Positions 15,913 to 23,471 of a DNA stretch of 35,887 nt are shown piece after piece. The notes below the pieces were generated by a model. The model was given only the letters and a program-made list of their open reading frames with translations. It did not search any database and was not told the DNA's origin. Position 1 is the first letter of the stretch, and each line of letters opens with the position of its first letter. Made by a program: the position numbers and the translations under genes. The DNA lies in the NCBI GenBank assembly GCA_019638975.1, contig JAHBST010000011.1, positions 1 through 35,887 of the forward strand, given 5' to 3'. The DNA comes from Cryobacterium sp. Its GTDB lineage: Bacteria > Actinomycetota > Actinomycetes > Actinomycetales > Microbacteriaceae.

Positions 15913-17625
15913 CTACAGCTTCGCGGCGAGCCGGTGTTCGCGATTGACGCGCTGTGCGTCGGGATCCGGCAGCGGAACCGCGGCAATGAGCCTTTGCGTG
16001 TACGGGTCTTTCGCTCCGCGGAGGATTTCGTCGCGCGTGCCCTGCTCGACGAGCTTGCCGTTGCGCAATACCGCGATGCGGTGTGCGAGCTGATCGACGA
16101 CCGCGAGGTCGTGGCTGATGAACAGGCACGCGAAGTCCAGTTGCTGCTGCAATTCAAGCAGCAATTCCAGGAAGCGGGATTGCACCGAAACGTCGAGCGC
16201 CGAAGTCGGCTCATCCGCAACGAGAAGCTGAGGGCTGAGCGAGAGCGCGCGAGCGATACCGATGCGCTGCTTTTGCCCGCCGGAGAGTTCGTGCGGGTAC
16301 CGGTTGCGGAAGAAGGTCGGCAATTCGACTTGCTCGAGCAAATCCTCGACCCGTCGGTCGAGCTCCTTGCCCTTCGCGACGCCCGCAAGAAGCATCGGTT
16401 CGCCGATGCTCTGGCCGACGGGCATCCGCGGGTTCAAGGATGACGCGGGGTCCTGGAACACGATGCCGGTCTTGCGACGCAGGAGGCGCAACTCCTTGGT
16501 CGGCATGTTCGCCATGTCCTTGCCGACGACGCGAAGTTCGCCCTCCGTAATCGGGAGGAGGCCCATCGCCGCGCGGCCGATCGTCGTCTTCCCGGAACCG
16601 GATTCGCCCACGAGACCGAGCAGTTCGCCGGGGTGAATCTCGATCGACACGTCGTCGACGGCCCGGAATGCCGGAACGCGCCCGCGCTTCGGGTAGTCGA
16701 TCGTGACGTGCTTGAGCGACAGCACAGGCTCGCGCGCTTCCACCGACTTGGGAAGCAGTCGCTCCTGATTCGTGCCGAGGTGGGGCACCGCCGACAGCAA
16801 TTCGATCGTGTACGGCTCGACCGGTTTGTCGAAGATTTGGTGCACCGTGCCGGTTTCGACGATTTCGCCGTAGCGCATGACGACGACGCGGTCCGCGAGG
16901 TCCGCAACAACACCCATGTCGTGCGTGATGAGGACGATCGCGGAATCGAGCCGCTTGTGCAGGTTTCGCAGCAAGTCGAGAATTTCCGCTTGCACCGTGA
17001 CGTCCAGTGCCGTGGTCGGCTCGTCGGCGATGAGGAGGTCCGGGTCGCACGAGATCGACTGCGCGATCATGGCACGCTGACGCTGACCGCCGGACAACTG
17101 GTGCGGATAGGAGTTGAATGCCTTGGGCGGGTCGGGCATTTCCACCATGGTCAGAAGCTCGATCGCTCGTTCCTTGGCGACGGCCGGGCTCATCCCGTAG
17201 TGCTGGCGAAGGGTTTCCACGATCTGGAATCCGACCGTGTAGACGGGGTTCAACGCCGTCATCGGCTCTTGGAAGATGACGGCGATCTTTTCACCGCGCA
17301 CGCGGCGCATCGCGCTGTCCCGCATGCCGCGCAGCTCGACGCCGTTCAACTTCACACTGCCGCGGATGCGGCTGTTCACGGGGAGCAAATTCAATACGGC
17401 CATGGAACTGGCGCTCTTGCCGGAACCGGATTCGCCCACGATCGCGAGGACTTCGCCCTTCTTCACCGTGTAATTCAGTTTGATCGCGGCAGGAACCCAC
17501 TCGTTGTCCACGCCGAAGTCCACGCTCAGGTCTTTGACCTCCAGCACGGGCACGCTCTCGGTGGCCTCGGGAGTGATCTCTTCCATGGCCTCTGCGGCTG
17601 GAACGATTGCGTCTTTGTCAGTCAT
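15913..17625 (-). CDS. Oligopeptide ABC transporter, fused OppD-OppF ATPase
   Basis: A 570-residue protein with two complete ABC ATPase domains. Domain 1 has Walker A GESGSGKS (residues 64-71), signature LSGGQRQR and Walker B LLIADEPT; domain 2 has GESGSGKT, LSGGQKQR and LLVADEPTSALD. Each carries the C-terminal oligopeptide-family extension (PYTIELLSAVP; PYTQRLIAAVPLPDP). Such fused OppDF subunits drive import through OppBC. I start it at ATG 17625, with AGGGAG at 17641-17636, rather than GTG 17646. It is separated from oppC by an oppositely oriented PH-domain gene, so it must be expressed from a promoter in the 54-bp gap or by read-through. Confidence 0.94.
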   Translation of the reverse strand: MTDKDAIVPAAEAMEEITPEATESVPVLEVKDLSVDFGVDNEWVPAAIKLNYTVKKGEVLAIVGESGSGKSASSMAVLNLLPVNSRIRGSVKLNGVELRGMRDSAMRRVRGEKIAVIFQEPMTALNPVYTVGFQIVETLRQHYGMSPAVAKERAIELLTMVEMPDPPKAFNSYPHQLSGGQRQRAMIAQSISCDPDLLIADEPTTALDVTVQAEILDLLRNLHKRLDSAIVLITHDMGVVADLADRVVVMRYGEIVETGTVHQIFDKPVEPYTIELLSAVPHLGTNQERLLPKSVEAREPVLSLKHVTIDYPKRGRVPAFRAVDDVSIEIHPGELLGLVGESGSGKTTIGRAAMGLLPITEGELRVVGKDMANMPTKELRLLRRKTGIVFQDPASSLNPRMPVGQSIGEPMLLAGVAKGKELDRRVEDLLEQVELPTFFRNRYPHELSGGQKQRIGIARALSLSPQLLVADEPTSALDVSVQSRFLELLLELQQQLDFACLFISHDLAVVDQLAHRIAVLRNGKLVEQGTRDEILRGAKDPYTQRLIAAVPLPDPDAQRVNREHRLAAKL

Positions 17626-17679
17626 GTGCGTTGGTCTCCCTGTCACCCATCAGCGTCCAGCACCTGCGACGATAGACGA

Positions 17680-18270
17680 ATGTTCCATTCGCGTTTCAAT
17701 CGTGTGCTCGCCGTCGTGACGTGGCTGTTGTGTCTTGCTGGTCTTGTGGCCGCTGTTGTGTCCAGTAGCGCCGAAGCGTATCGATATTTGCCGCTCCTCG
17801 CCCTCATAGCGTGGATGACGTGGGCTGGGCTGTGGCGCCCATCCCTGTCGCTCGATGACGATGCCGTCACGGTCGTGAATACCTTCGCCACCACGGTTGT
17901 TCCCTGGGCGGCGCTCATCAACGTGGACACCAAGTACGCGCTCACGCTCGTAACCCCTCGCCGACGCGTGTCGGTCACGGTCGCGCCTGCTCCCGGCCGA
18001 CTCGCGACGGCGCTCAGCAATCGGGACCTGAAGGGCATTTCCGCTCCACGCGGCGCGGACGGCAGCATGCGGCCGGGCGATCTTCCGTCGTCCGATTCCG
18101 GCGCTGCCGCCCATCTCGTGCGCCAGCGCTGGCAGAGCCTTCTCGAGGAAGATCGCATCGACGTGGGCACTGCGGACGATGTGCTCGTCGCGCAGCGCAT
18201 CCACTGGGCGGTGATCCTCGTGAGCGCGCTTCTCCTGATTGCCACGGTCGCGGCAATCACGATCGGCTAG
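17680..18270 (+). CDS. PH-domain (bPH_6-like) membrane protein
   Basis: A 196-residue protein: two N-terminal hydrophobic segments (about 8-28 and 32-47), a short bacterial PH-like domain (LSLDDDAVTVVNTFATTVVP, then WAALINVDTKYALTLVTP) and a C-terminal membrane span (about 173-195). This layout and the WAALINVDTKYALTLVTP core resemble actinobacterial PH-domain proteins of unknown function. No Shine-Dalgarno precedes ATG 17680; GACGAT 6 nt upstream is a weak leaderless -10 candidate. It lies inside the opp cluster, in the opposite direction, with only 8 bp before oppC. Confidence 0.83.
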   Translation: MFHSRFNRVLAVVTWLLCLAGLVAAVVSSSAEAYRYLPLLALIAWMTWAGLWRPSLSLDDDAVTVVNTFATTVVPWAALINVDTKYALTLVTPRRRVSVTVAPAPGRLATALSNRDLKGISAPRGADGSMRPGDLPSSDSGAAAHLVRQRWQSLLEEDRIDVGTADDVLVAQRIHWAVILVSALLLIATVAAITIG

Positions 18271-18278
18271 GACAATCG

Positions 18279-19307
18279 TCACTTCGCGTCCTGTTCCTTC
18301 ATCCGCCGCGCGACGAACTTGCGCTGACGCGGATCGAACGCGTCGCGCAATCCGTCGCCGATGAAGTTCACGGTCAGCGCGATGATAACGATGAACACAC
18401 CCGGCCATACGAACAGATACGGTCGCGTGCTGAATGCCGTCTGGTTCTGGCTGATGATCAGACCGAGCGAAACGTCAGGGCTTCGGATGCCGAAGCCGAG
18501 GTAGCTCAATCCTGTCTCGAGCAGGATCGCGGCCGCCATGATGAGCGTCGTCGACACGATGACAACGCCGACGGCATTCGGGAGGATGTGGCGGAACATG
18601 ATGCGCGCATCCCGAGCGCCGGAGACGCGAGCGGCGTCGACGTACTCGCGCTCTCTCAGCGTCAGGAACTCGCCGCGCACGAGCCGCGCGAGTCCAGTCC
18701 ACAGGAAGAGTCCGAGGACGAGGGACAGACCCAGAACTCCGAGTCCCTTGAAGTGTTCGCTCGCGATCTTTCCGACGACGGCACCCAGGACGATGACGGG
18801 GATCACGATGACGAGGTCGGTGAAGCGCATGAGCACGGATTCGACCCAGCCGCGGTAGTAGCCCGCGACCGCACCGACGACGGTGCCGATGACCGCGACG
18901 AGAATTCCGATGATGAACATGACGATGAGGGAGTTCTGAATCCCGCGCATGGTCATCGCGAAATAGTCGATCCCGATGAGCGTTTGACCGAACGGATGCT
19001 CGCCCAAGTGGATTCCGTCGCCGCCCAGCCAGGTCGGAATGAGCGAGAGCGTGGGAGCGCCGCCGTTGAGCAAGCCCGTGCCCAGATCGTTGTAAGCCCA
19101 CTTCCACCAACCGGGGATCCCGAAGGCCCCGATCGACGTGACGGACAACACGATGACGGCAAGGAAAACACCAAGGGATGTCAGCGCGACCCAGTTGCGC
19201 AGGAAACGGTCCAGAATCAATCGACCCTGGCTCTTTCCTACCGTGATGTGACGCACCTCTGCGTCGTCCATGATCGGTGCGGGTTCGCCTTCGTTGATGA
19301 TGCTCAT
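18279..19307 (-). CDS. Oligopeptide ABC transporter permease OppC
   Basis: A 342-residue inner-membrane permease of the DppC/OppC type. It has an N-terminal cytoplasmic stretch, a first span (VALTSLGVFLAVIVLSV), a long extracytoplasmic loop, four to five more spans, and the ATPase-contact EAA loop EYVDAARVSGARDARIMFRH. The ATG at 19307 overlaps the oppB stop (ATGA), so synthesis is coupled to OppB. The ending DPRQRKFVARRMKEQ is typical of the family. Confidence 0.94.
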   Translation of the reverse strand: MSIINEGEPAPIMDDAEVRHITVGKSQGRLILDRFLRNWVALTSLGVFLAVIVLSVTSIGAFGIPGWWKWAYNDLGTGLLNGGAPTLSLIPTWLGGDGIHLGEHPFGQTLIGIDYFAMTMRGIQNSLIVMFIIGILVAVIGTVVGAVAGYYRGWVESVLMRFTDLVIVIPVIVLGAVVGKIASEHFKGLGVLGLSLVLGLFLWTGLARLVRGEFLTLREREYVDAARVSGARDARIMFRHILPNAVGVVIVSTTLIMAAAILLETGLSYLGFGIRSPDVSLGLIISQNQTAFSTRPYLFVWPGVFIVIIALTVNFIGDGLRDAFDPRQRKFVARRMKEQDAK

Positions 19308-20845
19308 CCGCGGGTCCTCACTCTCGGGTCAAGGGCGGAATAGGTCATGTCGGCAATGAAGTTGAACACGACCACCATCACCGCCACCACGACGAAATAA
19401 CCCATGACGGGATTGGGGTCCGGTAATCGAAGTCCGACCTGGAACAGGTTGCCCATGCCGGAGAACGCGAAGACCTGTTCGGTGATGATCGCTCCACCGA
19501 GCAGCGCGCCGAAGTCGGACGCGACGATCGTGGCGATCGGAATGAGCGAGTTGCGGAACGCGTGCCGCACGATGACCACACGCTCCGGCATGCCCTTTGC
19601 CCGGGCTGTTCGGATGTAGTCCTGATTCAGCACGTCGAGCATTCCCGCTCGGGAGAACCGCGTGTATCCGGCGAATCCGATGAGCATGAGCGTCAGAGTC
19701 GGCAACAGAAGGTGGGTGAACGAGTCGAGACCGTGCATCCAGATGTCGCCGGTGAGGCCCGGTGTTTGCGAACCGACCGTCGCAATGGGCCGGCCGTTGA
19801 TCGAGGATTGCCCGAGGAACTGCGGCCAGGATTGCATGAGCCGGTCGACGAGGATGAGAGCTGCCGACAAGAGCGCGGTCAGGGCTCCCACGCGCATGTT
19901 CAAGCCCCGATCCTGCCCGCCCACGAGGTAGCCCGACACGAGTCCGACGACGAGCGTGACGAGGCCCAGAATCAGCAGAGTGTAGATGCTCGAAATGTCC
20001 AGAAGGGACTGAAGGGCGAAGTAGCAGATCATCGTGATGACGACCTGGATCGCCGCGACGAGCATCACTCTGCGGTTTCGGATTCCCGCGAGCATCGCGG
20101 TGAGGACGAGGCCGATTCCCGCCGACATGATCAGCATGAAGACCGGCCCGATGTTCGGATGCAGGAACCAGTCGGTGATCGAGAAGTAGACGAGAACCGC
20201 TGCCGTGGCGAGTGCGGAGACGATGAAGACGCTTACGCGCCGGCGCCATTCGCCGCCGATCAGGCCGACCCACAGCAAACCGATCACGATCGCGATCACG
20301 GCTATCCAGATGGGCCCCAATTGCGGGTCCCCGAGGAAGTCATTGAACTTGATCGCGATGAACTCCTTGAGGAGGATGCCCACCCAGAACGACGGCAAGG
20401 AGTACAGCAGGAAGGAGACGAAGGTCATGACGAAGTCGAACGTCGTGTACTGGCGCAGCGCCGAGACGATGCCGAAGGTGATGCCGATGGCGATCGCGAG
20501 CACCGTGGCCGCTGTCACGAGTTGGAGGGTTGATCCCATCGCCATGGGAAGGAGGTCAGTGACCTTTTGGCCTTGTGCCGTCAACCCGAGGTCGCACGAG
20601 TTCGCGAACGGAATGAGGCACTTGGCCGCTCCGCCCAACCACAGGAAGAATCGCAAGGGCGCCGGCACGTTGAGCTGCAAAGCCTCGGTGCGCGCCGCGA
20701 TGAGCTGGGCCTTGTTGGGGAGTCTGCTCTGATAGAACTCTTCGAGCGGATCGCCGGCGAGGGCAGTGAGCTGGTACATAATGAACGCCGCGCCGAGCAG
20801 TAGCAAGATCGAGACGATCAGTCGTCTCGTGATGAATGTCACCAT
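19304..20845 (-). CDS. Oligopeptide ABC transporter permease OppB with a long extra membrane region
   Basis: A 513-residue permease, about 190 residues longer than a usual OppB/DppB (about 310-340). The normal parts are present: first span, FxxxLP-type region SFLLYSLPSFWVGILLK (about 143-160), LLLPTLTLMLIGFAGYTRFS (about 379-398), and the EAA loop DYIRTARAKGMPERVVIVRH. Between residues about 176 and 370 is an added segment with about five or six hydrophobic stretches. The frame is uninterrupted. It follows oppA after a 202-bp gap with three hairpins and is coupled to oppC. Confidence 0.92.
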   Translation of the reverse strand: MVTFITRRLIVSILLLLGAAFIMYQLTALAGDPLEEFYQSRLPNKAQLIAARTEALQLNVPAPLRFFLWLGGAAKCLIPFANSCDLGLTAQGQKVTDLLPMAMGSTLQLVTAATVLAIAIGITFGIVSALRQYTTFDFVMTFVSFLLYSLPSFWVGILLKEFIAIKFNDFLGDPQLGPIWIAVIAIVIGLLWVGLIGGEWRRRVSVFIVSALATAAVLVYFSITDWFLHPNIGPVFMLIMSAGIGLVLTAMLAGIRNRRVMLVAAIQVVITMICYFALQSLLDISSIYTLLILGLVTLVVGLVSGYLVGGQDRGLNMRVGALTALLSAALILVDRLMQSWPQFLGQSSINGRPIATVGSQTPGLTGDIWMHGLDSFTHLLLPTLTLMLIGFAGYTRFSRAGMLDVLNQDYIRTARAKGMPERVVIVRHAFRNSLIPIATIVASDFGALLGGAIITEQVFAFSGMGNLFQVGLRLPDPNPVMGYFVVVAVMVVVFNFIADMTYSALDPRVRTRG

Positions 20846-20967
20846 GGAAGAACGCTTTCCGTTCGCGGACCGACATCTGTGGCGGGCCTGCGGGAAGTTT
20901 AGCCGAGCCGGTGCGTTTGTGGCGCTCGAACTCGGGAGAGAAGTGGGTCAGGTGTGTTGAACGGAAC

Positions 20968-20998
20968 GGAGCGCCAGGACCATTGGTCCCGGCGCTCC
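20968..20998 (-). terminator. Strong hairpin between oppA and oppB (first of three from the oppB side)
   Basis: Arms GGAGCGCC (20968-20975) and GGCGCTCC (20991-20998) with an inner stem GGACC/GGTCC (20977-20981, 20985-20989), loop ATT and one A-C mismatch. On the oppA-sense strand it is followed by GTTCCGTTC, a weak T-rich run. It may partly terminate or protect the oppA mRNA. Confidence 0.6.
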
Positions 20999-20999
20999 G

Positions 21000-21019
21000 C
21001 CCTGGAAGTTCATCCAGGG
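21000..21019 (-). other. Second hairpin between oppA and oppB
   Basis: CCCTGG (21000-21005) pairs with CCAGGG (21014-21019) around an 8-nt loop. It sits between the other two hairpins. Confidence 0.45.
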
Positions 21020-21038
21020 TCAGTCCGTTACGGACTGA
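21020..21038 (-). other. Third hairpin, next to the oppA stop
   Basis: TCAGTCCG (21020-21027) and CGGACTGA (21031-21038) form a perfect 8-bp stem with loop TTA, starting 9 nt after the oppA stop codon. Such a structure right after the binding-protein gene commonly stabilises its mRNA 3' end. Confidence 0.5.
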
Positions 21039-21047
21039 GCCAGGAGA

Positions 21048-22799
21048 TTACTTCTTTGCCCACTCCCAGTAGTTCCAGCCAATGCCGGCCTGGCCCGGGT
21101 AGTACACAACGCCGGTGACGTTGTTGCTGTGAGCCATGACACCGGGTGCGACGAACAGCGGCACGCCGTATCCGTCTGCGAACAGCATGGTGTCGATCTG
21201 GATCTGGATGTCGTCCTGAGCCTTCTTGTCCAGGGTCACCTGGAGCTTCTGGGCCAGCTGGTCGACCTGCGGGTTGGAGTAACCACTGTAGTTACCGCCA
21301 CCCGTGGTGCTGAAGATCTGCGGGACGCCGGCAACACCGACACCCGAAGAAATCCAACCGAAGATGGACGCGTCGTAGGTTCCGCTACCGAGGAGCGAGC
21401 CCCAGTTTTCGGCACCACCGTCGACGACCTTGAATCCGGCCTTCTCCGCCGAGGCCTGAAGGGCCTGGAAGGATGCGACGCGGTTCGGGTTCTTCGTGTT
21501 GTACAGCACGCGGACCTCAGGCTTTGCACCGTTCAGCAGCGCCTTGGCGCCGTCGATGTCCACCTTGTCGTAGACCGAAGCGCCGTTGACCTTCACGGAA
21601 GCGTCGTACGCGTCGGTTCCCGGGAAGAACAGCTGGGAGTCATCCAGCGTTGCGTCCGGGTTCTGCGGCGTGACGATCGCGTCGAGGATCTGCTGACGAG
21701 GAACCGTCATCAGGAAGGCCTTGCGAACGTTCGGGTCCTTGAACACCTTCGTGTTGAACGAGATGTCGAGGTGGTCGTAGCTGAACTGGTTGCCCGTCAG
21801 TGTCGTGACGTTCTTCAACGCCTCGAGCGACTTGATCGTGTCAGCGGAGGACTGCGGGTTGATCAGGTCAACCTCACCGTTCTGGAGAGCCGTCACTTGC
21901 GCCTGCGCGTCACCGATGAAGCGGATAACGATCTTGTCCACCTTCGGCTTCAGGTCACCCTTGTAGTCAGGGTTGCGCACGAGCGTGATCGACTGCTTCG
22001 GCGTCCACGAGTCGAGCACCATGCCGGCAGACGAGAGGTACAGGCTCTTGTCCGTCGGAAGGCTGGTCGCGTCGAAACCGGTGTTCCAGAAGTCCGCGAA
22101 GGCCTTCAGGTCCTTGTTCGGAGCGGCCGGCTTGCTCGCGTCACCGCGAGGCATGGAGGTCATGGCAGCCAAAACATCCTTGAGCGCAACACCCGCCTTG
22201 TCAGCAACGACGTGTGCCGGTGCATCGATCGGGTTGATGAGCGTCCAGTCTGCGTAGGGCTCGCTGTAGGTGAGGGTCATCGACATGTTGTTGTCACCGA
22301 TCACCGGCAGCGACGTGAGGCCGAGGCCCGTGGTGTCGCCCGCGTAGTCGAAGTACGTCGTGCCCGACGTCACGTTGCCGTCGGCGTCCGTCTTCGAGTC
22401 GTTGTAGTAGCCGGACTGAACCGCCCATGCCAGCATCATGTCGTCGGCGGTCACCGGGGTGCCGTCCGACCACGTCGCGGTCTTCGCGAGCGTGTACTTG
22501 ACGGTGAGCGGGTCGTCGCTGATCTTCTCAATGGTGCCGAAGCTCTTGTCAGGAACAAGGTTGAGCTTGTTGTCGATGTAGAAGAAGCCCGAGCGGGTGT
22601 AACCCGTGAGCTTGGCGTTCATGTCCAGGTTGCCCTGCGGGGTGTTGGGGTTGAACGAGGTGAGCTCGTTAACCTCCGCGACCGTGACAGTGCCCCCGGT
22701 TGCTTGAGTCGGAGTTTCGCCGGTTGTGGTACAACCCGTAACCGCCATCGCTGCAACTGCAGCGATCGCGATCGGCACTCCTATGCGACTGAATTTCAA
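21048..22799 (-). CDS. Oligopeptide-binding lipoprotein OppA (SBP family 5)
   Basis: A 583-residue extracytoplasmic binding protein. The signal peptide (KFSRIGVPIAIAAVAAMAVTGC) ends in lipobox VTGC with Cys23. The mature protein has family-5 landmarks: LTSFNPNTPQGN, ATWSDGTPVTADDMMLAW and PNVRKAFLMTVPRQQILDAI. The start is TTG 22799: AGGAGG lies 5 nt upstream, the best Shine-Dalgarno in the window, and the lipoprotein signal begins immediately. The upstream frame contains other starts with no signal peptide. OppA captures peptides for OppB/C. Its GC-rich codon choice is very uniform (AAC, GTC, ACC), suggesting high expression. Confidence 0.93.
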   Translation of the reverse strand: MKFSRIGVPIAIAAVAAMAVTGCTTTGETPTQATGGTVTVAEVNELTSFNPNTPQGNLDMNAKLTGYTRSGFFYIDNKLNLVPDKSFGTIEKISDDPLTVKYTLAKTATWSDGTPVTADDMMLAWAVQSGYYNDSKTDADGNVTSGTTYFDYAGDTTGLGLTSLPVIGDNNMSMTLTYSEPYADWTLINPIDAPAHVVADKAGVALKDVLAAMTSMPRGDASKPAAPNKDLKAFADFWNTGFDATSLPTDKSLYLSSAGMVLDSWTPKQSITLVRNPDYKGDLKPKVDKIVIRFIGDAQAQVTALQNGEVDLINPQSSADTIKSLEALKNVTTLTGNQFSYDHLDISFNTKVFKDPNVRKAFLMTVPRQQILDAIVTPQNPDATLDDSQLFFPGTDAYDASVKVNGASVYDKVDIDGAKALLNGAKPEVRVLYNTKNPNRVASFQALQASAEKAGFKVVDGGAENWGSLLGSGTYDASIFGWISSGVGVAGVPQIFSTTGGGNYSGYSNPQVDQLAQKLQVTLDKKAQDDIQIQIDTMLFADGYGVPLFVAPGVMAHSNNVTGVVYYPGQAGIGWNYWEWAKK

Positions 22800-22869
22800 T
22801 TTTCCTCCTGTGCAAGATGGATTACGACGCGGAATTATTCCTAGCATTCCGAACCGCTTGTTATAGAGA

Positions 22870-22898
22870 ACCCTAGGCAGGGTGTGCTCTACAGGCAA
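22870..22898 (-). promoter_or_regulatory. Probable promoter of oppA
   Basis: On the minus strand TTGCCT (22898-22893) and TAGGGT (22875-22870) are 17 bp apart. The leader to TTG 22799 would be about 65 nt. TATAAC slightly downstream is an alternative -10. Confidence 0.45.
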
Positions 22899-22913
22899 AA
22901 CTGTAAACGGAAA

Positions 22914-22931
22914 CGTTACCCAGTGGTAACG
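22914..22931. promoter_or_regulatory. 18-bp inverted repeat upstream of oppA
   Basis: CGTTACC (22914-22920) and GGTAACG (22925-22931) are perfect arms around CAGT. It lies just upstream of the oppA -35 box and about 125 bp before the divergent DUF393 gene. Position suits an activator or repressor site; the regulator is not known. Confidence 0.5.
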
Positions 22932-23044
22932 CGCACACGAGAAATTTGCAAAGGACGGCGAAATCTTGCGTCCTGTGCAAGGAATTCGCACCCATTCGAG
23001 CGTCTGCTCGGATTTCGGGAGCGAAAAGCCTGTGAATGGACGCG

Positions 23045-23050
23045 TAGCAT
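23045..23050 (+). promoter_or_regulatory. -10 box of the DUF393-CPBP pair (leaderless)
   Basis: TAGCAT, then 7 nt, then ATG 23058. No Shine-Dalgarno. Confidence 0.58.
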
Positions 23051-23057
23051 CGAAAGC

Positions 23058-23471
23058 ATGTCGCCATCCGCCGCCGTCCGAAGCGAGGCTACGACACTCG
23101 TATTCGATGGCGATTGCGGGTTTTGCACTTCGGCGGTGGAGTGGTTGAAACGCGTTCTCCCGGCAGCGCCACCGGCAACCCCTTATCAATGGGCGGACCT
23201 GGAGCGGCTCGGTCTCACCGTCGAGGAAGCGTCGTCCATGGTCTGGCTCGTTTCGACGGATGCCTCGGGCTCTGTCCATCAATCCGGCGGCTACCTCGCC
23301 GTTTCCGAACTGCTCAGACACCAGCCGGCATTCGGCTGGAGATTTCTCGGCATTCTCATGGACACGCCGCCGTTCTTCATCCTTTCCGATTTCGGGTATC
23401 GGCTGATCGCGCGATTCCGGCATCTTCTGCCCGGCGGAACTCCCGCGTGCAGGACGGGGCGCGAGACATGA
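23058..23471 (+). CDS. DUF393 (DCC1-like) thiol-disulfide oxidoreductase
   Basis: A 137-residue protein of the DUF393 family, a thioredoxin-like fold. The family hallmark FDGDCGFCT gives Asp17, Asp19 and the CxxC pair Cys20/Cys23. Other conserved parts are the central Trp-rich QWADLERLGL region and the SGGYLAVSELLRHQPAFGWR segment, which in this family carries the equivalent of the cis-loop. There is no signal peptide, so it should act in the cytoplasm. The start at ATG 23058 follows TAGCAT and 7 nt. Its stop overlaps the next gene (ATGA). Substrates are unknown. Confidence 0.88.
   Translation: MSPSAAVRSEATTLVFDGDCGFCTSAVEWLKRVLPAAPPATPYQWADLERLGLTVEEASSMVWLVSTDASGSVHQSGGYLAVSELLRHQPAFGWRFLGILMDTPPFFILSDFGYRLIARFRHLLPGGTPACRTGRET

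Noticed and set aside
14076-15947. A 623-codon open frame on the plus strand, antisense to typA
   Set aside because: Translation is rich in Arg, Asp, Glu and Val with no domain, as expected for the mirror of a high-GC gene; typA is unmistakable on the other strand.
21129-22844. A 571-codon open frame antisense to oppA
   Set aside because: Arg/Val/Leu-rich low-complexity translation typical of antisense frames; oppA has signal peptide, Shine-Dalgarno and family motifs.
22902-22918. LacI-type operator in GTAAACGGAAACGTTAC upstream of oppA
   Set aside because: Only the outer four bases of each end are symmetrical; the adjacent CGTTACC/GGTAACG repeat is a far better candidate.
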